This document shows positions 13,737 to 25,822 of a stretch of 64,000 nucleotides of DNA, one piece after another. Below the pieces are notes generated by a model. It was not told the origin of the DNA. It was given only the letters and a program-made list of their open reading frames with translations, and did no database searches. The DNA lies in contig OZ026836.1 of NCBI GenBank assembly GCA_964023205.1, positions 689,501 to 753,500 on the forward strand. The letters are read 5' to 3'. The stretch's first letter is position 1. The number at the start of each line of letters is the position of its first letter. This DNA comes from Lutraria lutraria. Its lineage: Eukaryota > Mollusca > Bivalvia > Venerida > Mactridae. The translations under genes were made by a program, and so were the position numbers.

Positions 13737-14850
13737 CTTAAGGCCAAAAGTTCTGCACGGGTTTATCTTGTGCTATAACTTTCTCAAATGGTGAGCGATT
13801 TCCCTAAAACCGATTTTATTTTGCATCTTACACCCAACATCAAATAATTATGCTTAAAATAGAGGAAAGCGATGCATCTCGTTTGAGCAGTTATGGTATG
13901 CACGAATTGCACTTGTAATGCACATTGTGTATATTCGAATGGTAAAATTAAAAGTTTTATGCTTTTACGATTCATCCACGAAGACGTTTTGAAGTTCCTT
14001 TTCCCACTGCTAGGAACACACTGGGTCGGACTCGTCCTCATATCAGTGCACGTACGATTCGACGCCGTCTATGTGAAAATTATTGTTTAAAAACGTACTT
14101 GGGTTTTCTTGGATAACGTAAATCCAGATGATAGAAGACGTACGTGGCATAAAAGCGCTATACCGATGAAATTGACGTCCTGTTGATGTTTTTTTATGCT
14201 GCGGAATCCTGGACTAATTTTACAAGATACTCGCGTACCCGTACTGCAAGGTTGACCAAAAACAGCATTGACATAACTAGTCTACGGCTTGCAATGAGCC
14301 CAGACTTGAATTCGATAGAACACATCTAGGCAGATCAGAAGCTTTAAGTCTTCCAAAATGTAGCTGGTTGGTGGAAGTTTCTTCGTCGTGAATGGGCTGC
14401 TTTGGATCAGAGGTTCTTTCAGACACTTGCTTGATGAAGGAGAAGAAGATGCACAGCTGTTTTAACACTAACGGTGGACATTCCCGTTTTTAAATGTAGC
14501 AAAGATCACACTCCGGTGCACTTGAAAATGAATTGTAAAATTGATTTTGATGGTGGTGAATGATGAATGAATGTATTCAGTTGTCATATACCAGTGCTTG
14601 CCATTATATGTATATTATTTATCACTTGTAAATATGTTAAACTCTCCATAATGGAGGATTGAATAAATATATATACATGTAGTTAACAAATGATGCATAA
14701 CTTCTTCATTATTGAATCAAATTTGTTAAAATTTGGAATTATTGTTCGATAATGAATACATTTGAATATAAAATAAAAATGTAGATAAATGGGAAACTTC
14801 GTTTTATTTTATCAATCTTTAAAGAACCGTGCATAACTTTTGGCCTTAAG
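13737..14850 (+). mobile_element. Degenerate Tc1/mariner-like DNA transposon with intact ends
   Basis: Terminal inverted repeats of about 25 bp: CTTAAGGCCAAAAGTTCTGC at the left and its near reverse complement, ending GGCCTTAAG, at the right. TA dinucleotides flank both ends (13735-13736 and 14851-14852), as expected for a Tc1/mariner target duplication. The 1114-bp body carries a broken transposase on the plus strand. The AT-rich tail contains several stops. Confidence 0.75.
14010..14470 (+). pseudogene. Tc1-like transposase relic
   Basis: Two recognisable fragments in different frames. Around 14032-14110 the frame reads TRPHISARTIRRRLCEN, like the second helix-turn-helix region of Tc1-like transposases (typically xISxRTVRRRL). 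Around 14293-14340 it reads MSPDLNSIEHI followed by a stop, matching the PDLNPIEHxW block that carries the second catalytic Asp of the DDE triad. Stops and frameshifts lie between them, so no functional enzyme is encoded. The match is to remembered family motifs, not to a search. Confidence 0.72.
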
Positions 14851-15129
14851 TATATTTCTCAATAAGTATTTATCGCCTACATTAACATTTCTAGCAGACG
14901 ATAGAATACGCAGACTAAGAAATTACTGGTGATTCAGTTATGTCTACAATAACAATATTATCCGTGACTATATTCTTATATGCATGTAATACCTTTTGAC
15001 ATCGCATGACAATATTTATTCTACGATAAAATGTTCGCAAACGATACTAAATGGCATAAATATAATATAACTGTCGTCGCGGAAATATTTTGAATAGATA
15101 CACATAAGTCTGCTTGAAAATACGAGTAG

Positions 15130-15480
15130 ATGTCTGTATACAAGAATTAGTTTAAAATGGTGCCATGATAGAAACACATTGAATATAGATATCTGTATAC
15201 AAGAATTAGTTTAAAATGGTGCCATGATAGAAACACATTGAATATAGATATCTGTATACAAGAATTAGTTTAAAATGGTGCCATGATAGAAACACATTGA
15301 ATATAGATATCTGTATACAAGAATTAGTTTAAAATGGTGCCATGATAGAAACACATTGAATATAGATATCTGTATACAAGAATTAGTTTAAAATGGTGAC
15401 ATGATAGAAACACATTGAATATAGATATCTGTATACAAGAATTAGTTTAAAATGGTGCCATGATAGAAACACATTGAACA
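15130..15480. repeat. 59-bp tandem repeat, 6 copies
   Basis: Six nearly identical copies of a 59-bp unit containing ATCTGTATACAAGAATTAG and ATGATAGAAACACATTG. One copy differs by GGTGAC for GGTGCC. Near-perfect identity suggests recent amplification. Confidence 0.95.
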
Positions 15481-15808
15481 CCATATTATGGACAGAAACA
15501 ATTTATTGACAACAATATAAGAAATCATGACATTTTGAAACGTTTTATTTAGTTCTACATGTTGTCAGAATTATTCCAAAAAATGGTGTTAATAAATGGA
15601 CGGACAGAAATGTTCTTTCTCAAAACCTATCCACTCGCTTCAATTAAACACTAAAGTAAAGCCCTCCTGTGTCTTATTTGTAATAAACATTGTTATATTT
15701 ATTCCGTGGGGTTTATAATTGATTTAGTGTTGACTCCAGGATGTCTGTTATCGTAGCAAAATAAAAAATTGACTTCAACGTTTCAAAGTGTTCCACCACG
15801 TCAAGAAA

Positions 15809-16225
15809 TTAATGTACACAGTTATTATACAGTCCGTGAACTTGACCATCAGGTAATTAATGTACATAATTATTATATAGTCCGTGAACTTGACCATCAA
15901 GTAATTAATGCACACAATTATTATACAATCCGCGAACTTGACCATCAAGTAATTAATGCACACAATTATTATACAATCCGCGAACTTGACCATCAGGTAA
16001 TTAATGCACACAATTATACAATCCGTGAACTTGACCATCAAGTAATTAATGCACACAATTATACAATCCGTGAACTTGACCATCAGGTAATTAATGCACA
16101 CAATTATACAATCCGCGAACTTGACCATCAAGTAATTAATGCACACAATTATACAATCCGTGAACTTGACCATCAAGTAATTAATGTGCACAATTATTAT
16201 ACAATCCGCGAACTTGTACGTGAAA
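15809..16225. repeat. 48/51-bp minisatellite, about 9 copies
   Basis: Units contain GAACTTGACCATCAAGTAAT and end in either TTATTATACAATCCG (51 bp) or TTATACAATCCG (48 bp). Both lengths are multiples of three, so open frames of about 155 codons run through the array on both strands. That is an arithmetic consequence of unit length and not evidence of coding. Confidence 0.93.
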
Positions 16226-16964
16226 AAATCGATTACCAAAATACCGTATGATTTAGTCCACGTGTCCGTAGCAAGAACACGAACGTAGCCTGGGACACTT
16301 CACTCAGTAAGCGATTTCTTCACATTCAACGGCATTTCATTCAGAGCAACCGAACTATCAGGATGCCTTAGGGAAACCATCATTCCATATAAACAGAAGA
16401 ATTGATAGATTTGATCCGACAACACCAACAGATTTATGAAGTAACAATTGCTAAGCAAACAGATTGCTCCATCTCAAGAAATGCTTGGCTTTTAGTTTGC
16501 AATACCCTGGATATATATTGACGATGTTTCAGGTATCTTTGTTTAATCAAATAATTGCACTTACATTAAATCTAGTTGCGCTGAAGTAAATTGACTATTT
16601 TATTTTTAGAATTGGCAACGTCTCTTTTCCGTAGTATGTTACGTACCTCTCTTACACTAGGCTATTTGTAGTAAAGTTTATGTATTTGAAAAGTTTATTT
16701 GTCCTAATTGTTTAAATATTTGTTGCTCAGTCCGCCAGCTCTTACTGTGTAAGGCCCAAATATCTCTCATCAATATTTCAGAACTTAGATCTAATTTCTC
16801 TAACAAGATGACAGAAAGTATCATGTGAAGCGAGATTCTTTATTGACAGCGCTATCCATGATATCAGACAACGATGAATATGTCTTAGTTCACATCATGA
16901 TATCAATAATTCCACAAATAAAATAAATACGCCATTCTGTCGATTTGCTATGCTTTGCATATTC

Positions 16965-17165
16965 GTATTATTTTGCATAGCCATCTTTGCCTAGCCATCT
17001 GATTCTGACTTGATTTGGAACTATTTATCTGCTCATGATCTAGGTAAATGGAAGATCTTCGAAAAAAAATTCTGATCGATTACTGAAAATGCTTCTCAAC
17101 TTTATTGTTGTACGAGCGAGTGACGGATATGGGAAGTTGAACTATCGTTCAGTTTCCAAAAAGTA
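16965..17165. repeat. Diverged relic of the foldback family
   Basis: Contains GCATAGCCATCT and CTAGCCATCTGATTCTGACT, and further right ATCGTTCAGTTTCCAAAA. These match the inner and outer arms of the foldback element at 11844-13246. No complete arm pair is visible. Confidence 0.5.
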
Positions 17166-17397
17166 TTATAAACAAATACATTGAATTCATACTTTCACAA
17201 ACCACTTCACAAAAAGAGACAGGTAAAGCATTTTCTCGGGCACATGGAATAATGTTTAACATATATTTACAACAAAAGATGAAACTTAATTTTGCAGGGC
17301 ATGAAGGAAAGTTGATGACAGCGAAACATTGTTCCTGAACATAAACATGATGACAGATGTTGTTGTAGATTTATATTGATGGCGATTGGTGTGAGTC

Positions 17398-17729
17398 TCG
17401 AGGCCGGTTCGATTGGTCAAACGGAAGAGCTGCCGGAAGGGGCAGAGCTCTTCCGAATTAGTCGTCTTCTAATTTTAGAAGCTCTTCTATCTATTCCGCC
17501 TGATGGTTAGAAGAGATGGAAGAGATTAATCACGTGACCGAACAGCATGACCGAGCTGACAATTGCCTTTTCTAAACTACTATTATGACTCACAACAAAA
17601 AAGATATTTTTCACGTGCGCATTAGTTTATCCGCACGACCATTCGACATTTCGGCGTTCGGTTGGGTTTCTCTTCTAAGCTCTTTTAGCCGGCGTATTAT
17701 CTTCCTACGTCCAATCGAACCGGCCTCGA
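17398..17729. mobile_element. MITE-like element, 332 bp, 19-bp terminal inverted repeats
   Basis: TCGAGGCCGGTTCGATTGG at 17398 and its exact reverse complement ending at 17729. The interior is also palindromic around AGCTCTTCC/GGAAGAGCT and AGAAGCTCTTCT. It has no coding capacity. A clear target-site duplication was not seen. Confidence 0.8.
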
Positions 17730-19655
17730 TTACTTATGCAAAAAGACGATTTCACGGAATTACGTCACCGAAGTAACAGTGAAACACGAATACGATACTA
17801 GATGTACAAAATCGTGCAAATTTTCTGTGTGATTATAAATTCATTTAATACAATGATAAACACAAAAAGTGTATTGACTCACTTTGATGCCCCTTTATAC
17901 ACAACGCTGATTAACATTATACATGTATAATTTCACAACTATGTCCTAATACTTTTGGAGAAATGCGTGACACAATATTTTCGAACGGACGGACAGACTA
18001 GGGTAAATCTAAACCCCCCATCTTTCAGAGTGGGGACACATGGACAGTACTAAGTGTTTGTTTCAAGATTGACAGAACGATACATCAACTTACTCTCAAA
18101 TACATGTTATACTTTACAATGATGTATCGGTAAATATCTTCAATAATAACACCAGCTAATATTTTACCAAGAATCAATGCCAAATAACGTGTGCACTTAA
18201 AGTGTTGTTTACATTTTATATCATGTTATTTATTTTTTAATTGATGTGTACTTGTAAACAAACAGATATAAACATGTGACGCCACCCATTGGCATATGAC
18301 AAGTTTAACATCCTATTTACATTAACATATTTGGTGTTGAAATGTTGGCACTTAATTGGCATCTCATGCAGACAACATAATCATTGTTGTTGTTTTTATT
18401 CACAGTACTTTTGCAGACGATATAAAACCGATCATTTGACAACATGCGACTGATTGCTCGACGGCGTTTATTGTATTTATTTGATAAATTAATTCCATTA
18501 TATAAATACTAAATATACCAAACAATCGTGCTCAAACACCATGTAGTCGTTTAAACATATTCATAGATACTGAGACAGTCATCCGAACATTTAAGTGTTA
18601 TAAGTGCATATCTGATACATTAATATTTGAGACATTATATCATCAATCAACTGATGCAATATCTAAGACGACTTCAACTTCCTTAATAATCATGTAAAAA
18701 TATCACACAAGAACGTATGAATAAATTAACGAAGGTTACAAATCTCTTCAGCTTGAGAGCCGTCTAACATGATTACACACACGTTTTCCAAAACTTTTCA
18801 AAACGTAAATTTGTTTCAAATATTTGTGAAATGACGCCCGTCACATATTTCCAAGAAAACAAATGCCAAACACGCCATTAAACAAGTATTCTCACGTAGA
18901 ATATTGTTTTATAGACATCACGGATTAGAAATGCAGCGTTTTTTTCATATTGACCTTATAACTGAAATATGATGTCCTACATATTCAGATCTAAATATCA
19001 GGATATACATGTATGTTCTATAAATCGTGTCACTTTTTTATAGCCAATGCAAGTTCACGATATTTCAGTATATTGAAAGGTTAACGCGTTGTTGTAGACG
19101 GCATGTGAATCTTGCCGGAAAAAAGAATGCGATTTTATTTCCTACAAACATGTTTTCTGTCAGAATCCATTGGAACATTTCTCATCAATACATACAAGAA
19201 CTATTGACCGATTTACCAAAGCAGACAGTACTAATGTCATCTAGGCGTCTAACTATTCCTATGGGGAACGAATTCTGTACATGCATTGAGGTCCCATAGT
19301 CTCTAAATAAGTCATTAGAGAGATGACCGATAATCTACAATAATCTGGCTAAAACATAATACATGTACTGTTTTTACCATCCTGTCATAGATGGTGTTTG
19401 TCCTCTTTTTGTTCTTACACAATGATTACAGGAAACTAAACTTACTTTGTAATACCCGAGTCCTTGTTGCTCTTGATAGCATATATAAGAACAATTCATC
19501 ACGAGGATGGACGTTTACCGCCACCTACATACGTCTGTAAAATATTACACTACTGATTGAAATATCGTACAACAAATTATTGATCCATTCCATTGTATAA
19601 TAATGTGACTGCTTGTCACGAACAGACTAAACTTGTAAAATAATCATTGTTATGA
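17730..19655. other. No gene or clear repeat seen
   Basis: AT-rich sequence. The longest chance frame (about 90 codons near 19027) resembles nothing I recognise and has no splice or codon evidence for function. Confidence 0.5.
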
Positions 19656-19659
19656 ACAA

Positions 19660-19731
19660 CCAGTACACGATAATTGAACATAGCCAGTACACGATAATTG
19701 ACCATAGCCAGTACACGATAATTGAACATGT
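19660..19731. repeat. 24-bp tandem repeat, 3 copies
   Basis: Three copies of CCAGTACACGATAATTGAAC + ATAG, immediately before the 48-bp array. One copy has GACC for GAAC. Confidence 0.9.
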
Positions 19732-19756
19732 AACAATAATTGTTTAACTGTTTATT

Positions 19757-22700
19757 ATATTATCGCTATCTACACATGTAACAATAGTTGTGTACCTGTT
19801 TACTATACCAGTGTTATCTACACATGTAACAATAATTGTGTACCTGTTCACAATACCAGTGTTATCTACACATGTAACAATAATTGTGTACCTATTTACT
19901 ATACCAGTGTTATCTACTCATGTAACAATGGTTGTGTACCTGTTTACTATACCAGTGTTATCTACACATGTAACAATAATTGTGTACCTATTTACTATAC
20001 CAGTGTTATCTACACATGTAACAATAGTTGTGTACCTGTTTACTATACCAGTGTTATCTACACATGTAACAATAATTGTGTACCTGTTCACAATACCAGT
20101 GTTATCTACACATGTAACAATAGTTGTGTACCTATTTACTATACCAGTGTTATCTACACATGTAACAATAATTGTGTACCTATTTACTATACCAGTGTTA
20201 TCTACTCATGTAACAATAGTTGTGTACCTGTTCACAATACCAGTGTTATCTACACATGTAACAATAGTTGTGTACCTGTTTACTATATTAGTGTTATCTA
20301 AACATGTTACAATAGTTGTGTACCTGTTTATTATATAAGTGTTATCTACACAATCATGTAACAATAAGTGTGTACTGTTTACTATATTAATGTTATCTAC
20401 ACAATCATGTAACAATAATTGTGTACCTGTTTACTATATTAATGTTATCTACACATGTAACAATAATTGTGTACCTATTTACTATACCAGTGTTATCTAC
20501 TTATGTAACAATGGTTGTGTACCTGTTTACTATACCAGTGTTATCTACTTATGTAACAATAGTTGTGTACCTATTTACTATACCAGTGTTATCTACACAT
20601 GTAACAATAATTGTGTACCTGTTTATTATATTAGTGTTATCTACACATGTAACAATAGTTGTGTACCTGTTTACTATACCAGTGTTATCTACACATGTAA
20701 CAATAATTGTGTACCTATTTACTATACCAGTGTTATCTACACATGTAACAATGGTTGTGTACCTATTTACTATACCAGTGTTATCTACACATGTAACAAT
20801 AATTGTGTACCTATTTACTATACCAGTGTTATCTACACATGTAACAATAATTGTGTACCTATTTACTATACCAGTGTTATCTACTTATGTAACAATGGTT
20901 GTGTACCTGTTTACTATACCAGTGTTATCTACACATGTAACAATAATTGTGTACCTATTTACTATACCAGTGTTATCTACTTATGTAACAATGGTTGTGT
21001 ACCTGTTTACTATACCAGTGTTATCTACTTATGTAACAATAGTTGTGTACCTATTTACTATACCAGTGTTATCTACACATGTAACAATAATTGTGTACCT
21101 GTTTATTATATTAGTGTTATCTACACATGTAACAATAGTTGTGTACCTGTTTACTATACCAGTGTTATCTACACATGTAACAATAATTGTGTACCTATTT
21201 ACTATACCAGTGTTATCTACACATGTAACAATAATTGTGTACCTATTTACTATACCAGTGTTATCTACACATGTAACAATGGTTGTGTACCTATTTACTA
21301 TACCAGTGTTATCTACACATGTAACAATAATTGTGTACCTATTTACTATACCAGTGTTATCTACTTATGTAACAATGGTTGTGTACCTGTTTACTATACC
21401 AGTGTTATCTACTTATGTAACAATGGTTGTGTACCTATTTACTATACCAGTGTTATCTACTTATGTAACAATGGTTGTGTACCTGTTTACTATACCAGTG
21501 TTATCTACACATGTAACAATGGTTGTGTACCTATTTACTATACCAGTGTTATCTACACATGTAACAATGGTTGTGTACCTATTTACTATACCAGTGTTAT
21601 CTACACATGTAACAATAATTGTGTACCTATTTACTATACCAGTGTTATCTACACATGTAACAATAATTGTGTACCTATTTACTATACCAGTGTTATCTAC
21701 ACATGTAACAATGGTTGTGTACCTATTTACTATACCAGTGTTATCTACACATGTAACAATAATTGTGTACCTATTTACTATACCAGTGTTATCTAAACAT
21801 GTAACAATGGTTGTGTACCTATTTACTATACCAGTGTTATCTACACATGTAACAATAATTGTGTACCTATTTACCATACCAGTGTTATCTACACATGTAA
21901 CAATAATTGTGTACCTATTTACTATACCAGTGTTATCTACACATGTAACAATGGTTGTGTACCTGTTTACTATACCAGTGTTATCTACACATGTAACAAT
22001 AATTGTGTACCTATTTACTATACCAGTGTTATCTACTTATGTAACAATGGTTGTGTACCTGTTTACTATACCAGTGTTATCTACACATGTAACAATAGTT
22101 GTGTACCTGTTTATTATATTAGTGTTATCTACACATGTAACAATAATTGTGTACCTATTTACTATACCAGTGTTATCTACACATGTAACAATAATTGTGT
22201 ACCTATTTACTATACCAGTGTTATCTACACATGTAACAATAATTGTGTACCTATTTACTATACCAGTGTTATCTACACATGTAACAATGGTTGTGTACCT
22301 GTTTACTATACCAGTGTTATCTACACATGTAACAATAATTGTGTACCTATTTACTATACCAGTGTTATCTACTTATGTAACAATGGTTGTGTACCTGTTT
22401 ACTATACCAGTGTTATCTACTTATGTAACAATAGTTGTGTACCTGTTTACTATACCAGTGTTATCTACACATGTAACAATAGTTGTGTACCTGTTTATTA
22501 TATTAGTGTTATCTACACATGTAACAATAGTTGTGTACCTGTTTATTATATTAGTGTTATCTACACATGTAACAATAGTTGTGTACCTGTTTATTATATT
22601 AGTGTTATCTAAACATGTAACAATAGTTGTGTACCTGTTTATTATACTAGTGTTATCTAAACATGTAACACTAATTGTGTACCTGTTTATTATATCAGTG

Positions 22701-22975
22701 TTATCTAAACATGTAACAATAATTGTGTACCTGTTTATTATATTAGTGTTATAATAATTGTGTACCTGTTTACTATATTAGTGTTATCTAAACATGTAAC
22801 AATAGTTGTGTACCTGTTTATTATATTAGTGTTATCTACACAATCATGTAGCAATAGTTGTGTACCTGTTTACTATACCAGTGTTATCTAAACATGTAAC
22901 AATAGTTGTGTACCTGTTTATTATATTAGTGTTATCTACACATGTAACAATAATTGTGTACCTGTTTATTACACC
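19757..22975. repeat. 48-bp minisatellite array, about 67 copies
   Basis: The unit is 48 bp: ACAATAATTGTGTACCTATT + TACTATACCAGTGTTATCTA + CACATGTA. Variants at fixed positions are ATAATT/ATAGTT/ATGGTT, CTATTT/CTGTTT and CACATG/CTTATG/AACATG. A few units near 20340, 20400 and 22840 carry an extra CACAATC. Because 48 is a multiple of three, a 777-codon frame and other long frames pass through without stops. They encode only a 16-residue repeat and are judged non-coding. A 10-unit (480-bp) block is repeated in identical order. Confidence 0.96.
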
Positions 22976-23500
22976 AGAATTATTGACAGGAAAAAGATAG
23001 CGAATTAAAGCTGTACAGAGTTTACTAAGATACCAAAATTATAAAACAAATCCATCACAACCCAATCTAAATATTCTAGTTAAAGGGAGATAATTCTGAT
23101 ATTATTATAAGAGACCATCTATTCTAAAATACAATATTCTTAACCCCAAGTCCATTTTTCATGTAAAATGGTCAGTTGAATATCTAGAAAAAATACTCAT
23201 TCTAGAATATGATGTTTGCTGTACAATAAAAGTAGCATTCCCTAAACCAATAGGAGACCATCTTGTTTTATACAAAAATGTCTCTGGATGGAAGCAATAT
23301 TAACATTCACAAAGAATTGTAACAATACTTCTAGTGATACACAGTAATCATGACAATACTTATAAAATATGTCATCTCCACACAACACATAAAACATAGC
23401 TTGTCATACACAGATGTTTTATTTGTAAAAACAATGTTTTATCTTAACAAATACATTAAGCATTTATCTTGTGTTAACAAAAGACAGCATGCATCATAGG
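22976..23500. other. No gene seen
   Basis: AT-rich spacer between two tandem arrays. No recognisable exon or terminal repeat. Confidence 0.5.
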
Positions 23501-23700
23501 GTGTCAACAATGTCTCTGGTGTCAACAATGGCTCTGGTGCATTGTATTGAATCACTGTATTGTCAACAATGGCTCTGGTGTCAACAATGGCTCTTGTGTC
23601 AACAATTGCTCTGGTGTATTGCATTGTATCACTGTACTGTCAACAATGTCTATGGTGTCAACAATGGCTCTGGTGTCAACAATGTCTCTGGTGTCATTGA
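23500..23700. repeat. 18-bp tandem repeat (GTGTCAACAATGGCTCTG)
   Basis: About ten imperfect copies of GTGTCAACAATGGCTCTG, interspersed with a longer variant holding GCATTGTATTGAATCACTGT. Short open frames across it are artefacts. Confidence 0.85.
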
Positions 23701-24045
23701 TAATGATAAGAGTTAAAAGTTACAACAAAGAAACCCACCAGCAGAAACAACATTAATTTTTTTACAGTGTTGAAAGTTAACCAGGTCAAACTAAGCTAAG
23801 AAATACATTGAGAACTACTAACTAAAGATGTTTTTCCAATGTAAGACAGCAATAAAGCCATTTGTCTGTTGACCTTGACAAGTAAGTATTGTCAACCCTT
23901 GCAAAATCAGAAAGGTCAATAACAGAAATTAACAGTTTTGGAGAAGGTGCTTCATCTAAAACAGTTATCTAGGCTGAGGTAAGACATTCTGGTGATTATT
24001 GGAACATGTCAGATCTAATATCTACAATTTGATAGTGACAATAAA

Positions 24046-25020
24046 ACTACACAAGAGGGCCATGATGGCCTTATATTGCTCACCAGAAAAAAAGATCCCT
24101 AATTTTTACCCCAGGACCATAATATGAACACATTTGGCGGGCCATGATGTGAACAAACTTGGCAGAGGTCCACTAGATAAAGCTACATCTGAAATATCTA
24201 AGCTCTAGGCATTGCAGTTGCAAAAAGATTTTTTTAATTTTCCTATATAAGCCCATGTAAAGTCAAGTAAACCCGGGCGGAACCATTTTTACCCTGGGGA
24301 CACAACTTGAACAATCTTGGTAGAAGTCCCTAGACGATGCTACACACCAAATATTTAATGTCCAGGCAATGTAATTTTGGACAAGAAGATATTTTAAACT
24401 TTCCTGTATAAGCCCAAATAAAATAGAGTAAACCCTGGGGTGGGTCAATTTTGACCCCAGAGCCATAATTTTAACAAACTTGGTAGAGGTCCACTAGGCA
24501 ATGCTACATATAAAATATCTAAGCTGCAGGCCTTGCAGTTCCAGACAAGAAGACTTTTTAACCCCAGTTAACCCCAGAGCAGTGCCAATTTTGACCCCAG
24601 GTAGAGGTCCACTAGATGATGCTACACACCAAATATCTAAGCTTTATGTATTGTAGTTTCTGACCAGAAGATTTAAAAAAAAATAATTAAAGTCTATGTA
24701 AAATCAATTTACCCCTAAGGCAGAGCCAATTTGACCACAGGGCCATAATTTGAACAAACTTGTAAGAGGTCCACTAGACAATGCTACACAACAAAAATCT
24801 AAGCTCTAGGTCCCATGGTTTTGGACAAGAAGATTTTTAAAGTTTATCCTATTGGTTTCCATGGCAACTAGGTTTTTTCATGAAATTTAATTTTTTGAAC
24901 AACTTTGGTAAAGCTTCATGCCAGGAACATCCCTGTAAAGTTTTGTTGAAATTGGCACTGACAGACGGACAACACGCGATCACAAAAGCTAATCTTGAGC
25001 ACTTTGTGCTCTGGTAAGCT
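24046..25020 (-). mobile_element. Bivalve-type dispersed element with internal tandem units, minus orientation
   Basis: Begins AAGAGGGCCATGATGGCC with TATTGCTCACCAG and ends GAGCACTTTGTGCTCTGG + TAAGCT. This is the reverse orientation of the element at 50240-52740. About five internal units of 130-165 bp share 'ggtccactaga', 'atctaagctctaggc' and 'ttttgacccca' motifs. Non-coding. I recognise the family as abundant in bivalves but cannot assign a class from sequence alone. Confidence 0.7.
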
Positions 25021-25310
25021 AAAAATATTCACAGCTGTTATAATAAAAATGTCATCACAGAAAATATGAGGAGTGAAAGTATATAATAATTACCTGATCA
25101 AGATGTCATAATGCAACATTTTCAAACATTAATGTCAGAATGTAACATTATTTGATTTTGATGTCAAACAAAATTAATGTCACTATCAAAATATTTGTCT
25201 ATCAACACATTATAACACAATCCATATAAATAACTAACACTAAGAAATACAGTAAATTACCAGCTAATGTAAGACTGAAAGAAGCATGTAAAGAAGTTAA
25301 ACATGTCACG

Positions 25311-25464
25311 CAGGGTTCTCAATAAGTTTGTGGCCAACAGGCCTGATAGGAGGAGTCCTGGCATTTTTCCAGAACTATTTTTAAACTTTTGAAATTTCTA
25401 ACCGGCCCTCAATCGTTTCTAAGCGGCTAAATTGGCCTGCTGCCGGTTGTTATTGAGAACCCTG
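25311..25464. mobile_element. hAT-like MITE, 154 bp
   Basis: Termini CAGGGTTCTCAATAA and TTATTGAGAACCCTG are exact inverted repeats. The CAGGG start is typical of hAT-type ends. The flanks (catgtcacg | catgtgcct) are only suggestive of a duplication. It sits about 200 bp downstream of the NTAN1 stop codon. Confidence 0.78.
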
Positions 25465-25657
25465 CATGTGCCTGTAAATGTATAAACACATAATTATATC
25501 AACTTCACTTATAAAGCATGTCAGTTACATACTGTATATACATGTATATGCATGTATTAACAAAATTTCCCTTGTTTAACTTCTACAAAAACAAAAATCG
25601 TTTACAGCAAGTCTAATGAATCCAATGATATGATAATTGTCAAAAAGTAGCAGAAAG

Positions 25658-25822
25658 TTATGCCACTTTGGTCCACTTTCCGTCCGGTTCTTTCTTGAAG
25701 TAATGACCCTTTCCCTTGAACACAGATTTAAGAGGCTCGGGGAAGTCTCGTATCTGCACTAGGGCTGCTCTAACACTGGCCTCAAAATGTTTTGGTTCTT
25801 GTTCAGGAGATGTAGATAAATG
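25658..25822 (-). CDS. NTAN1: NTAN1 last coding exon
   Basis: Acceptor TTTACAG then CATTTATCTACATCTCC, phase 0. Encodes 54 residues beginning HLSTSPEQEPKHFE, ending GKWTKVA, then a TAA stop. The start of this exon matches the LSTSP..EPPHF segment of mammalian NTAN1. No canonical AATAAA was found in the sequence I checked just downstream. Confidence 0.93.
   Translation of the reverse strand, partial: HLSTSPEQEPKHFEASVRAALVQIRDFPEPLKSVFKGKGHYFKKEPDGKWTKVA

Noticed and set aside
20339..22754. 485- and 777-codon open frames
   Set aside because: They are a 48-bp tandem repeat read through in two frames. There is no domain, and the frames exist only because 48 is divisible by three.
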